A DNA stretch of 64,000 bases from Ignavibacteria bacterium UBA2360 (lineage in GTDB: Bacteria; Bacteroidota; Ignavibacteria; Tepidaquicellales; OLB5). The translations under genes and the position numbers were made by a program. Below are positions 1 through 8,529 of this stretch, piece by piece. How positions within the stretch are numbered: position 1 is the first letter of the stretch; each line of letters begins with the position of its first letter. The notes under the pieces were generated by a model. The model saw only the letters and a program-made list of their open reading frames with translations. It did not search any database and was not told the origin of the DNA. The stretch lies in contig DDTQ01000012.1 of NCBI GenBank assembly GCA_002344125.1, positions 690,197 to 754,196 of the forward strand. The letters are read 5' to 3'.

Positions 1-64
1 GTTCAGAATGACAAGAAAGCAATTAGCAATGTCATCCTGAGCGCAGCGAAGGATCCAGAGTAAG

Positions 65-358
65 TCAATTAAACCATCCTTCGCTTAGATCTTTCCATGT
101 TGGATTTGTAGATTCAATTAGCCTTAATTTTTTTGATCTCCTCCAACCCTTAATTTCTTTTTCTCGCTCAATAGCAGAAAATATATCACCTGTTTCTTCG
201 AAGAAAACCAATCTGTTAACGTTGTAACGGGATGAAAAGCCTTTAAGGAGTTTATTCTTGTGCGAATACATTCTATTAAGTAAGTTATTAGTTACCTCTG
301 TATAAACAGTACCGTCCCTTCTGCTGGCAAGAATATAAACGTAATATGAGTTTGATAT
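65..358 (-). pseudogene. GIY-YIG nuclease, degraded copy
   Basis: This is a second copy of the GIY-YIG gene at 498-791, in the same orientation, 433 bp away. Its reading frame is open over the full 98 codons, but the codon aligned with the intact copy's ATG is ATA (356-358). The glycine of the second signature element (YTG, residue 21 in the intact copy) is glutamate here. Loss of both start and signature residue suggests the product is not made or not active. An internal ATG at 269-271 would give only a 68-residue piece without the catalytic N-terminus. The last two thirds of the coding sequence are essentially identical to the intact copy, which fits recent recombination between the two. 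Confidence 0.75.
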
Positions 359-406
359 TTAAATTATTGCGTTTATTACTAGTTCTTTTCGGACTGCTGC
401 AAATTT

Positions 407-445
407 CGTCTGGATTCTTCACTCGCTGTGCTCGTTCAGGATGAC
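407..445. repeat. REP-like repeat (inverted orientation)
   Basis: The element runs from 'CGTCTGGATTCTTC' to 'TTCAGGATGAC'. It is the inverse of the repeat beside each GIY-YIG stop codon ('GTCATCCTGAGC' to 'GGATCCAGAG', 31-60 and 464-493). It lies just upstream of the degraded GIY-YIG copy, so that gene is framed by inverted REPs. Confidence 0.8.
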
Positions 446-497
446 AAAAAAGCAATTAGTGATGTCATCCTGAGCGCAGCGAAGGATCCAGAGTAAG

Positions 498-791
498 TCA
501 ATTAAACCATCCTTCGCTTAGATCTTTCCATGTTGGATTTGTAGATTCAATTAGCCTTAATTTTTTTGATCTCCTCCAACCCTTAATTTCTTTTTCTCGC
601 TCAATAGCAGAAAATATATCACCTGTTTCTTCGAAGAAAACCAATCTGTTAACGTTGTAACGAGATGAAAAGCCTTTGAGGAGTTTATTCTTATGAGAAT
701 ACAATCTGTTCAGTAAGTTGTTTGTTACTCCTGTATAAATAGTGCCATTTCTTTTACTGGCAAGAATGTATACGTAATATGAGTTGGACAT
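498..791 (-). CDS. Small GIY-YIG endonuclease-domain protein
   Basis: This 97-residue protein is a stand-alone GIY-YIG domain of the UPF0213/UvrC-N type. The first strand carries Y6-V-Y8 and the second YTG (19-21). R29 and H33 follow at the positions of the usual catalytic Arg/His region, and a Glu-rich helix 'AIEREKEIKGW' (62-72) probably supplies the metal-binding glutamate. No DNA-binding domain is attached. Such single-domain proteins are common in bacteria and poorly characterised; nicking or cleavage of DNA is expected from the fold but unproven. The gene lies between REP-like repeats in opposite orientations, and its stop codon is only a few bases from one of them, so repeat and gene may form one mobile or co-inherited unit. 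Confidence 0.85.
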   Translation of the reverse strand: MSNSYYVYILASKRNGTIYTGVTNNLLNRLYSHKNKLLKGFSSRYNVNRLVFFEETGDIFSAIEREKEIKGWRRSKKLRLIESTNPTWKDLSEGWFN

Positions 792-842
792 TTATTTCGA
801 TATTTATTTCAACATTTAAGTTCAATAAAATTGATAAATTAT

Positions 843-927
843 CGTCTGGATTCTTCGTCGCTATGCTCCTCAGAATGACAGCGTATATCGTCTGGATTCT
901 TCACTCGCTGAGCTTGCTCAGAATGAC
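843..927. repeat. Doublet of REP-like repeats
   Basis: Two successive copies (843-879 and 889-927) of the 'GTCTGGATTCTTC ... CAGAATGAC' repeat lie just upstream of the intact GIY-YIG gene and downstream of the FG-GAP protein gene. Both have the same orientation as the copy at 407-445. They form the right boundary of the nuclease/repeat cluster. Confidence 0.8.
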
Positions 928-934
928 AAAGAGT

Positions 935-3004
935 TTACTTCACCAATACCATTCTCTTTGAATCACTAAACTCACCGCTCACCAGTTTATAAAAATATAC
1001 ACCGCTTGGCAGATTTGAAGCGTCAAAATCAACTTCGTAAGTTCCCGGCGCTAACTCTCCATTTACAAGTCTGGCAACTTCTTTTCCTAATAGATCGAAA
1101 ATTATCAAATTGATTTTTGCCTTTTCACTTCTGCCTTTTGCTTTCACGTTAAATTTAATTTTCGTAATAGGGTTGAATGGATTTGGATAGTTTTGACTCA
1201 GCGAAAAATCCTCAGGAATTTCACTTCCTATCTGCTGAATACCGAACACATCCCAATTCTCGTAATAATACAACCCGCCCTTAATATTTCCCACAAACAG
1301 GTCCGGGTCAGTATCTCCGTTTATATCCACAATTGCAGGTACGGAATTCTGAAAAGCGTTAATGCCAGCGTAGTTGGATGTAACAAATGTAAATACAGGT
1401 GATGCAACGCTTCCTGTATTGCGGTAAAATGCTATCTGTCCCAGTCGGTTACCAACCAACAGATCAAGATCGCCATCACCATCCAGGTCGCCCAGTGAAG
1501 GCGCGGCATCATTGCCAACATTTACACCTGCGTAATTATTTGAAATTAACTGAAAATTAAACACACTTGCCGAACCGTTATTTCTGTAATACGTTAACTT
1601 CCCGCCGGAATTCCCGGCGATGATATCAAGATCGCCGTCATTATCAAGATCGGCAAGGCAGGGAGCGCTTGCCTGTGATAAATTCATTGTATCAAGCTGG
1701 GAAGCTGTGTATGTAAACAGCGGGTCGCTTAACGTGCCGGTGTTTCTGAAATACCTTAAGCGGGCAAGTGAATAGTAGCCGAGTACAAGATCTTTTTTGC
1801 CGTCTCCGTTCAGATCACCTATTGAAACTGAATAATTAAAATTACTTATGCTAAGGGGCAGACTATCAGTAACAAGTGTAAATGCCGGGGCAGTTGCCGT
1901 CCCCGTATTCCTGTAAAATCCAACGGAGTTGCCGCAGCCAATGAAAAGATCTTTATCCCCGTCATTATCTATATCGCCAAATGCGGGATAGCTGTATGCG
2001 CCAATATCTGCCGAAAGAATAACATTATCGGTTATTTTTGTAAAAGTGGGATTGTTAAGCGGGCCGTTATTCCTGAAATGAACGAAGTTGTCAATTGATT
2101 TTGAACCGATAAGCACACCAATAAAAAGATCATTCCTGCCATCGTTATCAATATCGTATATCCCCGGCATATTGAATCCGCCGCTGAAATAATAATTTGG
2201 CGGGGGAGAGTTTGTATCAATTGTGGTGAACTGAAAGTTCTGAGCAGTGCCCGTATTTTTGATATAGTAAATACTCAGCCCGAAGAGATCGCCCCAGAAC
2301 AGATCACGGTCGTTATCGCCGTCTATATCTGCGAACATTATCGAGCTCGCCCCGTGCCTTGGATCGTCGGCTCCGCCGACGATCAGTATATTGGCAAACC
2401 TAGATGTTATAAATTTAAAGTTAAAGTTCTGCGCGTTCCCTATGTTTTGAAAGTATGTTATCTCGCCCGTTGAGCTTCCTGTTAAAAAATCCAGGTCGCC
2501 ATCAGCGTCAATATCAACAATTGTCGGCACACTGGCTGATTCACTGCTCATATATTCGTTTATATCGGTTCTAATTCCGTACAGCTGCAAACTGAAAGCG
2601 GGATTTGTTGTTGTTCCTATGTTCTTATAATAGCGCACGCGCTGTGAATCACCCCCGCAGAAAAGATCAATATCACCGTCCCCGTCCATATCCGCGAACT
2701 TGAACCAGTTCCTGACATTCAGGTTCTGGTAGCGCGTAGTATTAAGCCTGAATAAGGGTACATTCGCGTTCCCTTCATTCCTGTAAAAGTTCAGCGTAGT
2801 GTCCCTGTCGTAAATAAACAGATCCAGATCACTATCACCATCTATATCTATGAATTGATACCGCGGGATCTCGATCCCGCCGTTAAACGGATTGACAGAG
2901 TTGACGCCATTTATTATGAAATCCATTCCGTCAAATCGCTGGTGCAGATTCTGCGAAACCAACGTTCCGGAAACAATCAATAACAACAGAATTATTCTAT
3001 TCAT
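935..3004 (-). CDS. FG-GAP/VCBS repeat protein with T9SS sorting domain
   Basis: The protein has about 689 residues from the ATG at 3004; a TTG three codons upstream is also possible. It starts with a signal peptide ('MNRIILLLLIVSGTLVSQ'). About ten FG-GAP/VCBS-type repeats follow, each with a calcium-binding core such as 'DIDGDSDLDLF', 'DMDGDGDIDLF' or 'DLDGDGDLDLL'; these normally build a beta-propeller. The last 85 residues are a T9SS type A sorting domain: 'SQNYPNPFNP', then 'LGKEVARLVNG' and a final 'SKRMVLVK'. It should be exported by Sec, moved over the outer membrane by T9SS, and displayed or released. Ligand and role are unknown. It is flanked by REP repeats downstream and a terminator upstream and appears to be a single-gene unit. 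Confidence 0.9.
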   Translation of the reverse strand: MNRIILLLLIVSGTLVSQNLHQRFDGMDFIINGVNSVNPFNGGIEIPRYQFIDIDGDSDLDLFIYDRDTTLNFYRNEGNANVPLFRLNTTRYQNLNVRNWFKFADMDGDGDIDLFCGGDSQRVRYYKNIGTTTNPAFSLQLYGIRTDINEYMSSESASVPTIVDIDADGDLDFLTGSSTGEITYFQNIGNAQNFNFKFITSRFANILIVGGADDPRHGASSIMFADIDGDNDRDLFWGDLFGLSIYYIKNTGTAQNFQFTTIDTNSPPPNYYFSGGFNMPGIYDIDNDGRNDLFIGVLIGSKSIDNFVHFRNNGPLNNPTFTKITDNVILSADIGAYSYPAFGDIDNDGDKDLFIGCGNSVGFYRNTGTATAPAFTLVTDSLPLSISNFNYSVSIGDLNGDGKKDLVLGYYSLARLRYFRNTGTLSDPLFTYTASQLDTMNLSQASAPCLADLDNDGDLDIIAGNSGGKLTYYRNNGSASVFNFQLISNNYAGVNVGNDAAPSLGDLDGDGDLDLLVGNRLGQIAFYRNTGSVASPVFTFVTSNYAGINAFQNSVPAIVDINGDTDPDLFVGNIKGGLYYYENWDVFGIQQIGSEIPEDFSLSQNYPNPFNPITKIKFNVKAKGRSEKAKINLIIFDLLGKEVARLVNGELAPGTYEVDFDASNLPSGVYFYKLVSGEFSDSKRMVLVK

Positions 3005-3111
3005 ATTCGGCAAAATTATGGCAATTTTTTTATTGTAACAATCTATATAAAACTATCTCAATACTTAATGCAATTTAATGATATTAAATGCTTTAACAGA
3101 GTTTGTTAAAT

Positions 3112-3137
3112 AAAAAATCCCGCCTTCACTGCGGGAT
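3112..3137 (-). terminator. Rho-independent terminator
   Basis: Seven-base arms (ATCCCGC/GCGGGAT) surround a 7-nt loop. Read on the minus strand they are followed by a T run. It lies 10 bp past the stop of the DUF6600 protein gene. Confidence 0.8.
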
Positions 3138-3146
3138 CATTTTAGT

Positions 3147-4172
3147 CTATCTGTTCCTGTTTGGCGGGGGAGTGTTCCGCGGCTTCTTTTTCCTGATATT
3201 CTTCCTGATCTTTTCACTCTTTCTGAATTTGTCAGGTTTCCCTTTCTGAAATTTCTCACCCTTTGAACGGTCAAATGTTTCCCTCGGGACTGTAATATCA
3301 TTTTCGCCAATCAGTGTGTTTTTGTTTCCTTTTGAAAAACGCAGTTTCTTTCTGCCGAATTTTTTACCGGTCTTTTCCTCGATCCGGTTCACATCGGGTC
3401 CGCCTGTTATTATCCTGTCATCTTCAACTTTAATATCAGTGATATTTGCGGAGCTTTTTATAAGAGCTGAATTTTCACTCGCGTTCTTTACACCCCCGGG
3501 AGTAATATCTCCCGTAAAAGTGACTGCGTCCACAAAAACCCAGTCAGCTTCTTTGTTTGTGTACCTGTAATTGTTGTCTGTAATTCCCGTCTCACTTTTC
3601 CATTTTGCTTTTGGCGTAAGCGGTACCCAGCCGATGAAGTTATCATCACCCGTCACTTTCCATCTCACCCAGGCCGGTGCCCAGGTATATCCCGGCAGCC
3701 AAACCCAGCCGTATTTGGGTGAATTCCACCAGCGGCCGTAGTTGTAAGTTGAGTTGCCCCAGCTGTCGCTTGATGTCCACAGCCATCCGTGGTCTGTATA
3801 TTCCCACTTACCGCGTGAATACGGCTTCCAGTCCTCTGAAACATTGGGTCTCCAGATAAACAAATAGCTTTCATCATCATAATATGAAGCCGAAAATCTT
3901 CCTTCACCTTCGCCATCGCTTAAGTCTTCATCTATATCTTCCTTTGTAATTTGGATCCATTCACCCATTGGAGAAAGTATATCGTAAAAGGACTGGAAGG
4001 AGACTGTATTCATATACAAATTCTCCTCGCTATCGGGCGCCTCATTAAGAGTTACATCTATATTCCTGATCTTCTCTAGCAAACTATCCTGATCCTGCGG
4101 GTATGAAACGACAGGGATCAATATCAGTAAAAAAATGATCGAAAATCTGATGTGATTTATAGTATTTTTCAA
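3147..4172 (-). CDS. DUF6600-type secreted protein with YxWxP-like repeats
   Basis: This 341-residue protein starts at a TTG (4172) and has an N-terminal signal peptide or anchor ending near 'VVSYPQ'. Residues about 60-205 carry the aromatic repeats typical of DUF6600: 'PYSRGKWEYTDHGWLWTS', 'YNYGRWWNSPKYGWVWLP' and 'WAPAWVRW...GWVPL'. The C-terminal 60 residues are very basic (many KGxKF and RKxxK runs) and end in 'NTPPPNRNR', probably disordered. In Bacteroidota and Proteobacteria the family is often near FecR-type genes but has no assigned function. No operon partner is obvious; a terminator follows directly. Confidence 0.75.
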   Translation of the reverse strand: MKNTINHIRFSIIFLLILIPVVSYPQDQDSLLEKIRNIDVTLNEAPDSEENLYMNTVSFQSFYDILSPMGEWIQITKEDIDEDLSDGEGEGRFSASYYDDESYLFIWRPNVSEDWKPYSRGKWEYTDHGWLWTSSDSWGNSTYNYGRWWNSPKYGWVWLPGYTWAPAWVRWKVTGDDNFIGWVPLTPKAKWKSETGITDNNYRYTNKEADWVFVDAVTFTGDITPGGVKNASENSALIKSSANITDIKVEDDRIITGGPDVNRIEEKTGKKFGRKKLRFSKGNKNTLIGENDITVPRETFDRSKGEKFQKGKPDKFRKSEKIRKNIRKKKPRNTPPPNRNR

Positions 4173-4310
4173 TTCAGTTTACTTAATTTTGCGGATTTAT
4201 GCGCATTTCTGTATGTTAGACAATTTCTTAACTGAAAAGTTTAATCAAATATAATCAAAATTTCAGGTTAAATTCATTATTAATTAGGGTATTCAGAGCA
4301 TGAGCAAAGA

Positions 4311-5285
4311 TCAGAAAAGACGCTTGCGCTTGTTCAGATAACCAAGCAAAGCCTGGTCAAATGGAGTTTCCGTGGAAAGCAGTACATAATCTATATTGTT
4401 CGATAGACATGCATTTCTGTAATTATCTATGAATTCTTTTACGGCATCTTGATATGAATTCATTACAGAGATTGGCTGTGAAAGCATTTCTTTGCTGGTT
4501 TCCATATCCTTGAATATTGTGGGTGAATCGATCGCGAAGTTCATCTCCGCGGGATCAAGTACCTGGAACATAATAACCTCGTTCCGTTTGTACCTGAAAT
4601 GTTTTAACGCGTTGATGACAGCTGTTTGGTCATCAAAAAGATCGCTGAAAATTATCACAAGACCCCTGCGTTTTATTCTCTCAGCCACCAGGTTCAGCGC
4701 GGATGCGGTATTCGTCTTTCCCGAGGGTTCTATTGATGCAAGTTTGTTTAAAATGAGCTTCAGGTTCTGGCTTGTTGCTTTTGGGGGAATGAATGTCTTC
4801 ACGGATTCATCATAAACTACAAGCCCGGCTGCGTCTTTCTGAAAATTCATAAGCACAGCAAGCGATGCCGCGATGTATGTGGAGTATTCAAGCTTTGAAA
4901 TGCTGCTCTTAATTGCGGATTGTACCTGCTCTTTTTTACGGAATAGTTTTTTTAATGGCGAAACTGAATTCAGCTCACTCTCAGATGAACGGAATTGCAT
5001 TGAACGGCTTGAATCTACTATTATATAGGATTTTAAATTAGTTTCTTCTTCGAATTGTTTGATGTAATAGCGGTCGGTTCTGCCAAGGACTTTCCAGTCA
5101 AGATACTTAAGGTCATCGCCCGGCATGTATTGGCGGTGTTCTGCGAATTCAACGCTGAAGCCGTGGTAAGGTGATTTATGCAAACCGGCTATAAATCCTT
5201 CTACAACAAACTTAGCTTTAAGCTCAATATTTGCCAGCTTTGATATTACTGAAGGCTGGAGAAATTTTTTATAGTCGGTTTGCAA
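4311..5285 (-). CDS. DUF58 domain protein (vWA-like)
   Basis: A 324-residue protein read from a TTG start. It has the DUF58 core: 'EFAEHRQYMPGDDLKYLDW' near residues 45-65, then a von Willebrand A-like fold beginning 'SYIIVDSSRSM', a partial MIDAS motif, and 'LVIIFSDLFDD' further on. No membrane segment is visible. DUF58 proteins usually work with a MoxR-family AAA+ ATPase and membrane vWA proteins (BatA/BatB) in envelope or metal-centre maturation. None of those partners is adjacent here; the next gene upstream encodes a TPR lipoprotein 78 bp away on the same strand. Confidence 0.85.
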   Translation of the reverse strand: MQTDYKKFLQPSVISKLANIELKAKFVVEGFIAGLHKSPYHGFSVEFAEHRQYMPGDDLKYLDWKVLGRTDRYYIKQFEEETNLKSYIIVDSSRSMQFRSSESELNSVSPLKKLFRKKEQVQSAIKSSISKLEYSTYIAASLAVLMNFQKDAAGLVVYDESVKTFIPPKATSQNLKLILNKLASIEPSGKTNTASALNLVAERIKRRGLVIIFSDLFDDQTAVINALKHFRYKRNEVIMFQVLDPAEMNFAIDSPTIFKDMETSKEMLSQPISVMNSYQDAVKEFIDNYRNACLSNNIDYVLLSTETPFDQALLGYLNKRKRLF

Positions 5286-5363
5286 TATTTTTCCGAAGTT
5301 AAATGATAACAGTTAATATACTAACTTCGATTAACTTTAATTTGTTTCTTTATTTAAAAGAAC

Positions 5364-6053
5364 TTATTTCTTCTTGGTATCTGAATCTGTTGCATTAGGA
5401 TCAATGGTTTTGTTGGGAGCTTCTTTTTTTGATTCATCCTTTTTTACATCATCCTTCTTAGGCTCTTCTTTTTTAGGCTCTTCCTTCGGTGTTTCGGTTT
5501 TTACTGAATCCTTCTGTGTATTCTTGATTATATCTTCAATAGAACGGTTCTCGTCAAGCATCTGAAGCATCATTCTCGCGGATTCACTCATCTTCTCATT
5601 CGGATCCTCATCCTTGGGATACTTATCCAGGAATTTCTGGTAACTTACCTTAGCTTTTTCTTTATCCTTCAGCATTTCATCATAAATGAATGCTACCATG
5701 AACATACCGTATTTGCCTTCCTTGGAAGCAGGATGTTTTGCTGTCAGTTCTTCGTAATGTTTTATCGCGTTGGGGTAATCCTTTAAATTATCTACGTAAA
5801 TTTTTGCGATACTGCTGTAAACCTCCGGTGCTTTCTGTGAGGTTGGATATTCAGTTAAAAACTTCTTGTAAAGTTCTATTGCTTCGCCATAAGCTTTTTT
5901 TGCTTCTTCGGGTTTGTTTTCCGAATCCAGCTTTTTTGCTTCTTCAAGCTTTGTTTTTGCCGCAAGAAGTATTGAATCTTCTGATTCCTTTGAGCACGCT
6001 GTTAAAAGCAGGGCAGGAATTAAGATAAGTAACAGGATCTTTAGTTTTTGCAT
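5364..6053 (-). CDS. TPR lipoprotein, BamD/YbgF-like
   Basis: The 229-residue product starts with a lipoprotein signal peptide and a clear lipobox ('LTAC', Cys20). Residues about 30-165 form TPR-like helical repeats ('AYGEAIELYKKFLTEYPTSQKAPEVY', 'AIKHYEELTAKHP', 'AKVSYQKFLDKYPKDEDP'), as in BamD and the C-terminal part of YbgF/CpoB. The last 50 residues are a charged Lys/Glu/Pro linker with repeated 'EEPKK' units. It probably sits on the periplasmic side of the inner or outer membrane. Length and repeat number fit BamD only loosely, so a role in outer-membrane protein assembly is a guess. Confidence 0.75.
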   Translation of the reverse strand: MQKLKILLLILIPALLLTACSKESEDSILLAAKTKLEEAKKLDSENKPEEAKKAYGEAIELYKKFLTEYPTSQKAPEVYSSIAKIYVDNLKDYPNAIKHYEELTAKHPASKEGKYGMFMVAFIYDEMLKDKEKAKVSYQKFLDKYPKDEDPNEKMSESARMMLQMLDENRSIEDIIKNTQKDSVKTETPKEEPKKEEPKKDDVKKDESKKEAPNKTIDPNATDSDTKKK

Positions 6054-6693
6054 AGTTTTTAACGGGTTTGTTTGATTAGTTCTTAAATATTAATGCAAAA
6101 TTATCTAAATTCAGCAAAACTATCAATGAACGGCTTTTTCCTATATTTCGTGTTTGAAACAAGCCCTTTCATCCTGAATTTGCTTGACTTGTCTTTAAGC
6201 TTTCGGGGACTGCCTGTGGTATTCCGGTTGTTGTAGAGACCCTATTCTATTTTGTAATAATATGATCTTGTAGAGTGTTCGTAAATAACATTTTTGATTA
6301 GCCACGACCTTTAGGTCGTGGATTTAATGCATATAAAAAAAGCGAGGCTTTAGCCCCGGCTTAAAAATATCTCAGAGTTCAAGCCCATACGCTGTTTGAT
6401 CTCGCCCCCGGTCATAAGACTGCGGTTATTGATTGTAAGTTTGTAGAATGAATTATCTCGTCTCAACTGTTCAGAAGTTGTCAGCTGCTAATATGTCATG
6501 TGTAATATTATTGGTTGGTTGTTTTGATTAGCCACGACCTTTAGGTCGTGGATTTAATGCATATAAAAAAAGCGGGGCTTTAGCCCCGGCTTAAAAAAGC
6601 AATTCAGGGCTAAAGCCCAAGCGCTATTTTAACTCAAATCCCGATCAAAAGACTGCGGTTATTGGAATTAAAAGCTTTAAGCACTAATTCGTT
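6054..6693. repeat. Intergenic pair of about 132-bp direct repeats
   Basis: No gene is seen here. Two direct repeats (6301-6431 and 6531-6664) each begin with the palindrome GCCACGACC-TTTA-GGTCGTGG. A shared AT-rich piece, a second G/C hairpin around 'GGCTTTAGCCCCGGC', and a common end 'GACTGCGGTTATTG' follow. The same first palindrome recurs at 22689-22710. Within the second hairpin the two copies differ by a substitution (GCGAGGC/GCGGGGC). Confidence 0.85.
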
Positions 6694-8013
6694 CTAGCTA
6701 TTACCAAGCCCCAAACGGATTATATTCTCGCCGTACTTATCCTTTAGCAGATCGATTTGTTTAAAAGGGATTAAATGATCGCGATTGAATAGATCAAGGT
6801 TGTAGGCTGATACTTTGAACAGGTCATATACAAAAATGCCAAACGTACGGATCTTATGCAGCGGATCCGGCTGCGGCAGCCGCCTGTAAATTTCCATTGC
6901 GTTATGATACAATTCCTTTTCGCTGTTGGTCGCGTGGCAAAGCCTTACCTTATCACCGCGGTAACCCAGATCATCGTATCTGAGCGATAGCCCGATGTGG
7001 TCCGCTATCAGATCCTTCGCGCGCATTCTCCGGCAAACATACTCTGTCATTCTCTTTATCTCAGCCTCAGCTTTGTGAGCTTCATATATCGCGTCTGAGA
7101 GTGTATGGTTATGGCTGAATGATTTTTCAACCCGCTCACCGCTTGCGGCATTTATGCCGCTGGTATCTTCACCGCGCGCAATTTTGCGCAGAATTACGCC
7201 GTTGATTCCAAACTCCTTGTGTATTACATGCAGATCCGAATTGGCCAGCTCGCCAATTGTTCGGATACCAAGTGAATGCATTCTGATCTCGTTTCTGTGA
7301 CCCACGCCCCACATCTTTTTTACCAGCAGGTTGTGGATAACATCTATATTCTCTTCCCGCACAATGAATAAGCCATCAGGCTTATTCATTTTTGTTGCCA
7401 TCTTGGCGTAGGATTTATTGAACGAAAGCCCTATCGATACTGTCAGATTCTCTATTCTTCTTATCAGCGTTTTCAGCATCCATGCGAATTTTGCGGCTTC
7501 GAAATAATCTTTGACAACCGGAGTAATATCAAGAAAACACTCATCTATACTGTATTGCTCAACGCAGTCTTCCGGCAGAAGCTCCAGCATGTGCTCAATT
7601 ATGTTCCGCGTTATCGCTTCGTATTTTGTGCCGTATGAAGGCAAAGATATAAGCTCCGGACATAACCGCTTTGCGTCAACCACAGACATCCCGATTTCAA
7701 CTCCCTTTGCCCTGGCTTCGTAACTCGCTGTCATTATTATTCCCCGGTTGCCCTCGCCGCCGCCTACTGAGATCGGCTTGCCTTTCAGCTTCGGGTTATC
7801 ACGCTGCTCTACCTGGGCGAAGAATGCGTCCAGGTCCAGATGGATAAAAAATCTGTTCCGGTTTATATCAATTTTGTGATTAAGATCTTTGTGGTGCGGA
7901 AAGCAATACGATGCCATCATCCGCACGCGTTTAAACACGTGCGATGAACGCGATGCGTCCCTTGGAATAAAGAACGAAGAACTTAATTTACCGTTATTTT
8001 TTGATGTATGCAT
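6694..8013 (-). CDS. dinB: DNA polymerase IV (Y-family)
   Basis: A 439-residue Y-family polymerase. The palm starts with 'FFIHLDLDAFFAQVEQ' (metal ligand D60, with D62) and continues with 'MTASYEARAKGV' (95-105) and 'YSIDECFLDIT', where D157 and E158 complete the active site. A helix-hairpin-helix 'GVGHRNEIRMHSLGIRTIGELA' and the little-finger domain follow. The first 52 residues extend beyond usual DinB proteins, and an internal Met32/33 is an alternative start; an AGGA sequence 11 nt upstream of 8013 supports the longer form. It is the first gene downstream of lexA on the same strand, but a 516-bp repeat-filled gap separates them and no LexA box was found at its own start. Role: translesion synthesis. 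Confidence 0.92.
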   Translation of the reverse strand: MHTSKNNGKLSSSFFIPRDASRSSHVFKRVRMMASYCFPHHKDLNHKIDINRNRFFIHLDLDAFFAQVEQRDNPKLKGKPISVGGGEGNRGIIMTASYEARAKGVEIGMSVVDAKRLCPELISLPSYGTKYEAITRNIIEHMLELLPEDCVEQYSIDECFLDITPVVKDYFEAAKFAWMLKTLIRRIENLTVSIGLSFNKSYAKMATKMNKPDGLFIVREENIDVIHNLLVKKMWGVGHRNEIRMHSLGIRTIGELANSDLHVIHKEFGINGVILRKIARGEDTSGINAASGERVEKSFSHNHTLSDAIYEAHKAEAEIKRMTEYVCRRMRAKDLIADHIGLSLRYDDLGYRGDKVRLCHATNSEKELYHNAMEIYRRLPQPDPLHKIRTFGIFVYDLFKVSAYNLDLFNRDHLIPFKQIDLLKDKYGENIIRLGLGNS

Positions 8014-8529
8014 TATTTGATCCTGAATGATGCGCCTGCCTTATAGTGCGAAGCACGGGAAGGAAGGGTCCCATTCGGTTTGCTAAAATTGCTGCTTTCT
8101 ATTAGATAATTGTGTCTTTGTGCAAGCCATATGGGGTCACTTAAAAACCTCACCCCAAAAAACGCACCGGGGTGCGTTTTTGAGAAGCAGAAATCTTTGC
8201 GGGTATTTGTCATTCCCGCGCAAGCGGGAATCCAGAGTACTAATTTTAAGAGAGCACCAATGTGTGAAAGGAGATAATCACTGTAAAGCAACTACTATAC
8301 TAAGGGGAATATCTTATTTTTCAATTGTCTGCTCTCTTCACCCGTTTCAAAACGCACCCGGCGGGCGCGTTTTGGCAGATAGAATTCTTTGCGGGAGAGT
8401 TTTTTATCTGTGCTTGGGTGAAAAAATCTGTTTATGTAATCTCTATCAGCCTTACGGGCTCTCGATTGCTTTGCTCCTCTCTCTCTTGACTGCCAATGCA
8501 GTTTTTAGGAGAGGGCTTGGGGGGTGAGG
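8014..8529. repeat. Repeat-filled gap between lexA and dinB
   Basis: No convincing gene is present. The gap holds a perfect palindrome with AAAAACGCAC/GTGCGTTTTT arms (8158-8181), a related imperfect hairpin (8348-8374), a REP (8209-8237, arms TTCCCGC/GCGGGAA followed by 'TCCAGAG'), and a pyrimidine/purine element (about 8480-8531) also found at 61460-61520. Short open frames here merely translate the repeats, e.g. 'WIPACAGMT'. Confidence 0.8.

Larger units (their letters stand above)
1..791. repeat. Tandem duplication of a REP plus GIY-YIG unit
   Basis: Two units of about 358 bp lie in direct orientation with an offset of 433 bp (1-358 and 434-791). Each begins with the end of a REP-like repeat, followed by a second REP (31-60 and 464-493) and a small GIY-YIG nuclease gene on the minus strand. 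Positions 31-229 and 464-662 are identical over 199 bp, after which identity falls abruptly to roughly 83 percent (about 22 differences in 129 bp). An inverted REP (407-445) separates the copies. The left edge is cut by the window, so more units may lie upstream. Confidence 0.9.

Noticed and set aside
6301..6664. Possible CRISPR array
   Set aside because: Only two long repeats with no uniform short repeats and spacers; the hairpins are of the REP type.
8013..8291. Open frame of 92 codons on the minus strand between lexA and dinB
   Set aside because: Its sequence ('WIPACAGMT') is the translation of a REP palindrome and other repeats; no start signal and no family.
8120..8527. Open frame of 135 codons on the plus strand between dinB and lexA
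   Set aside because: It runs through three repeat elements and has no coding signal.
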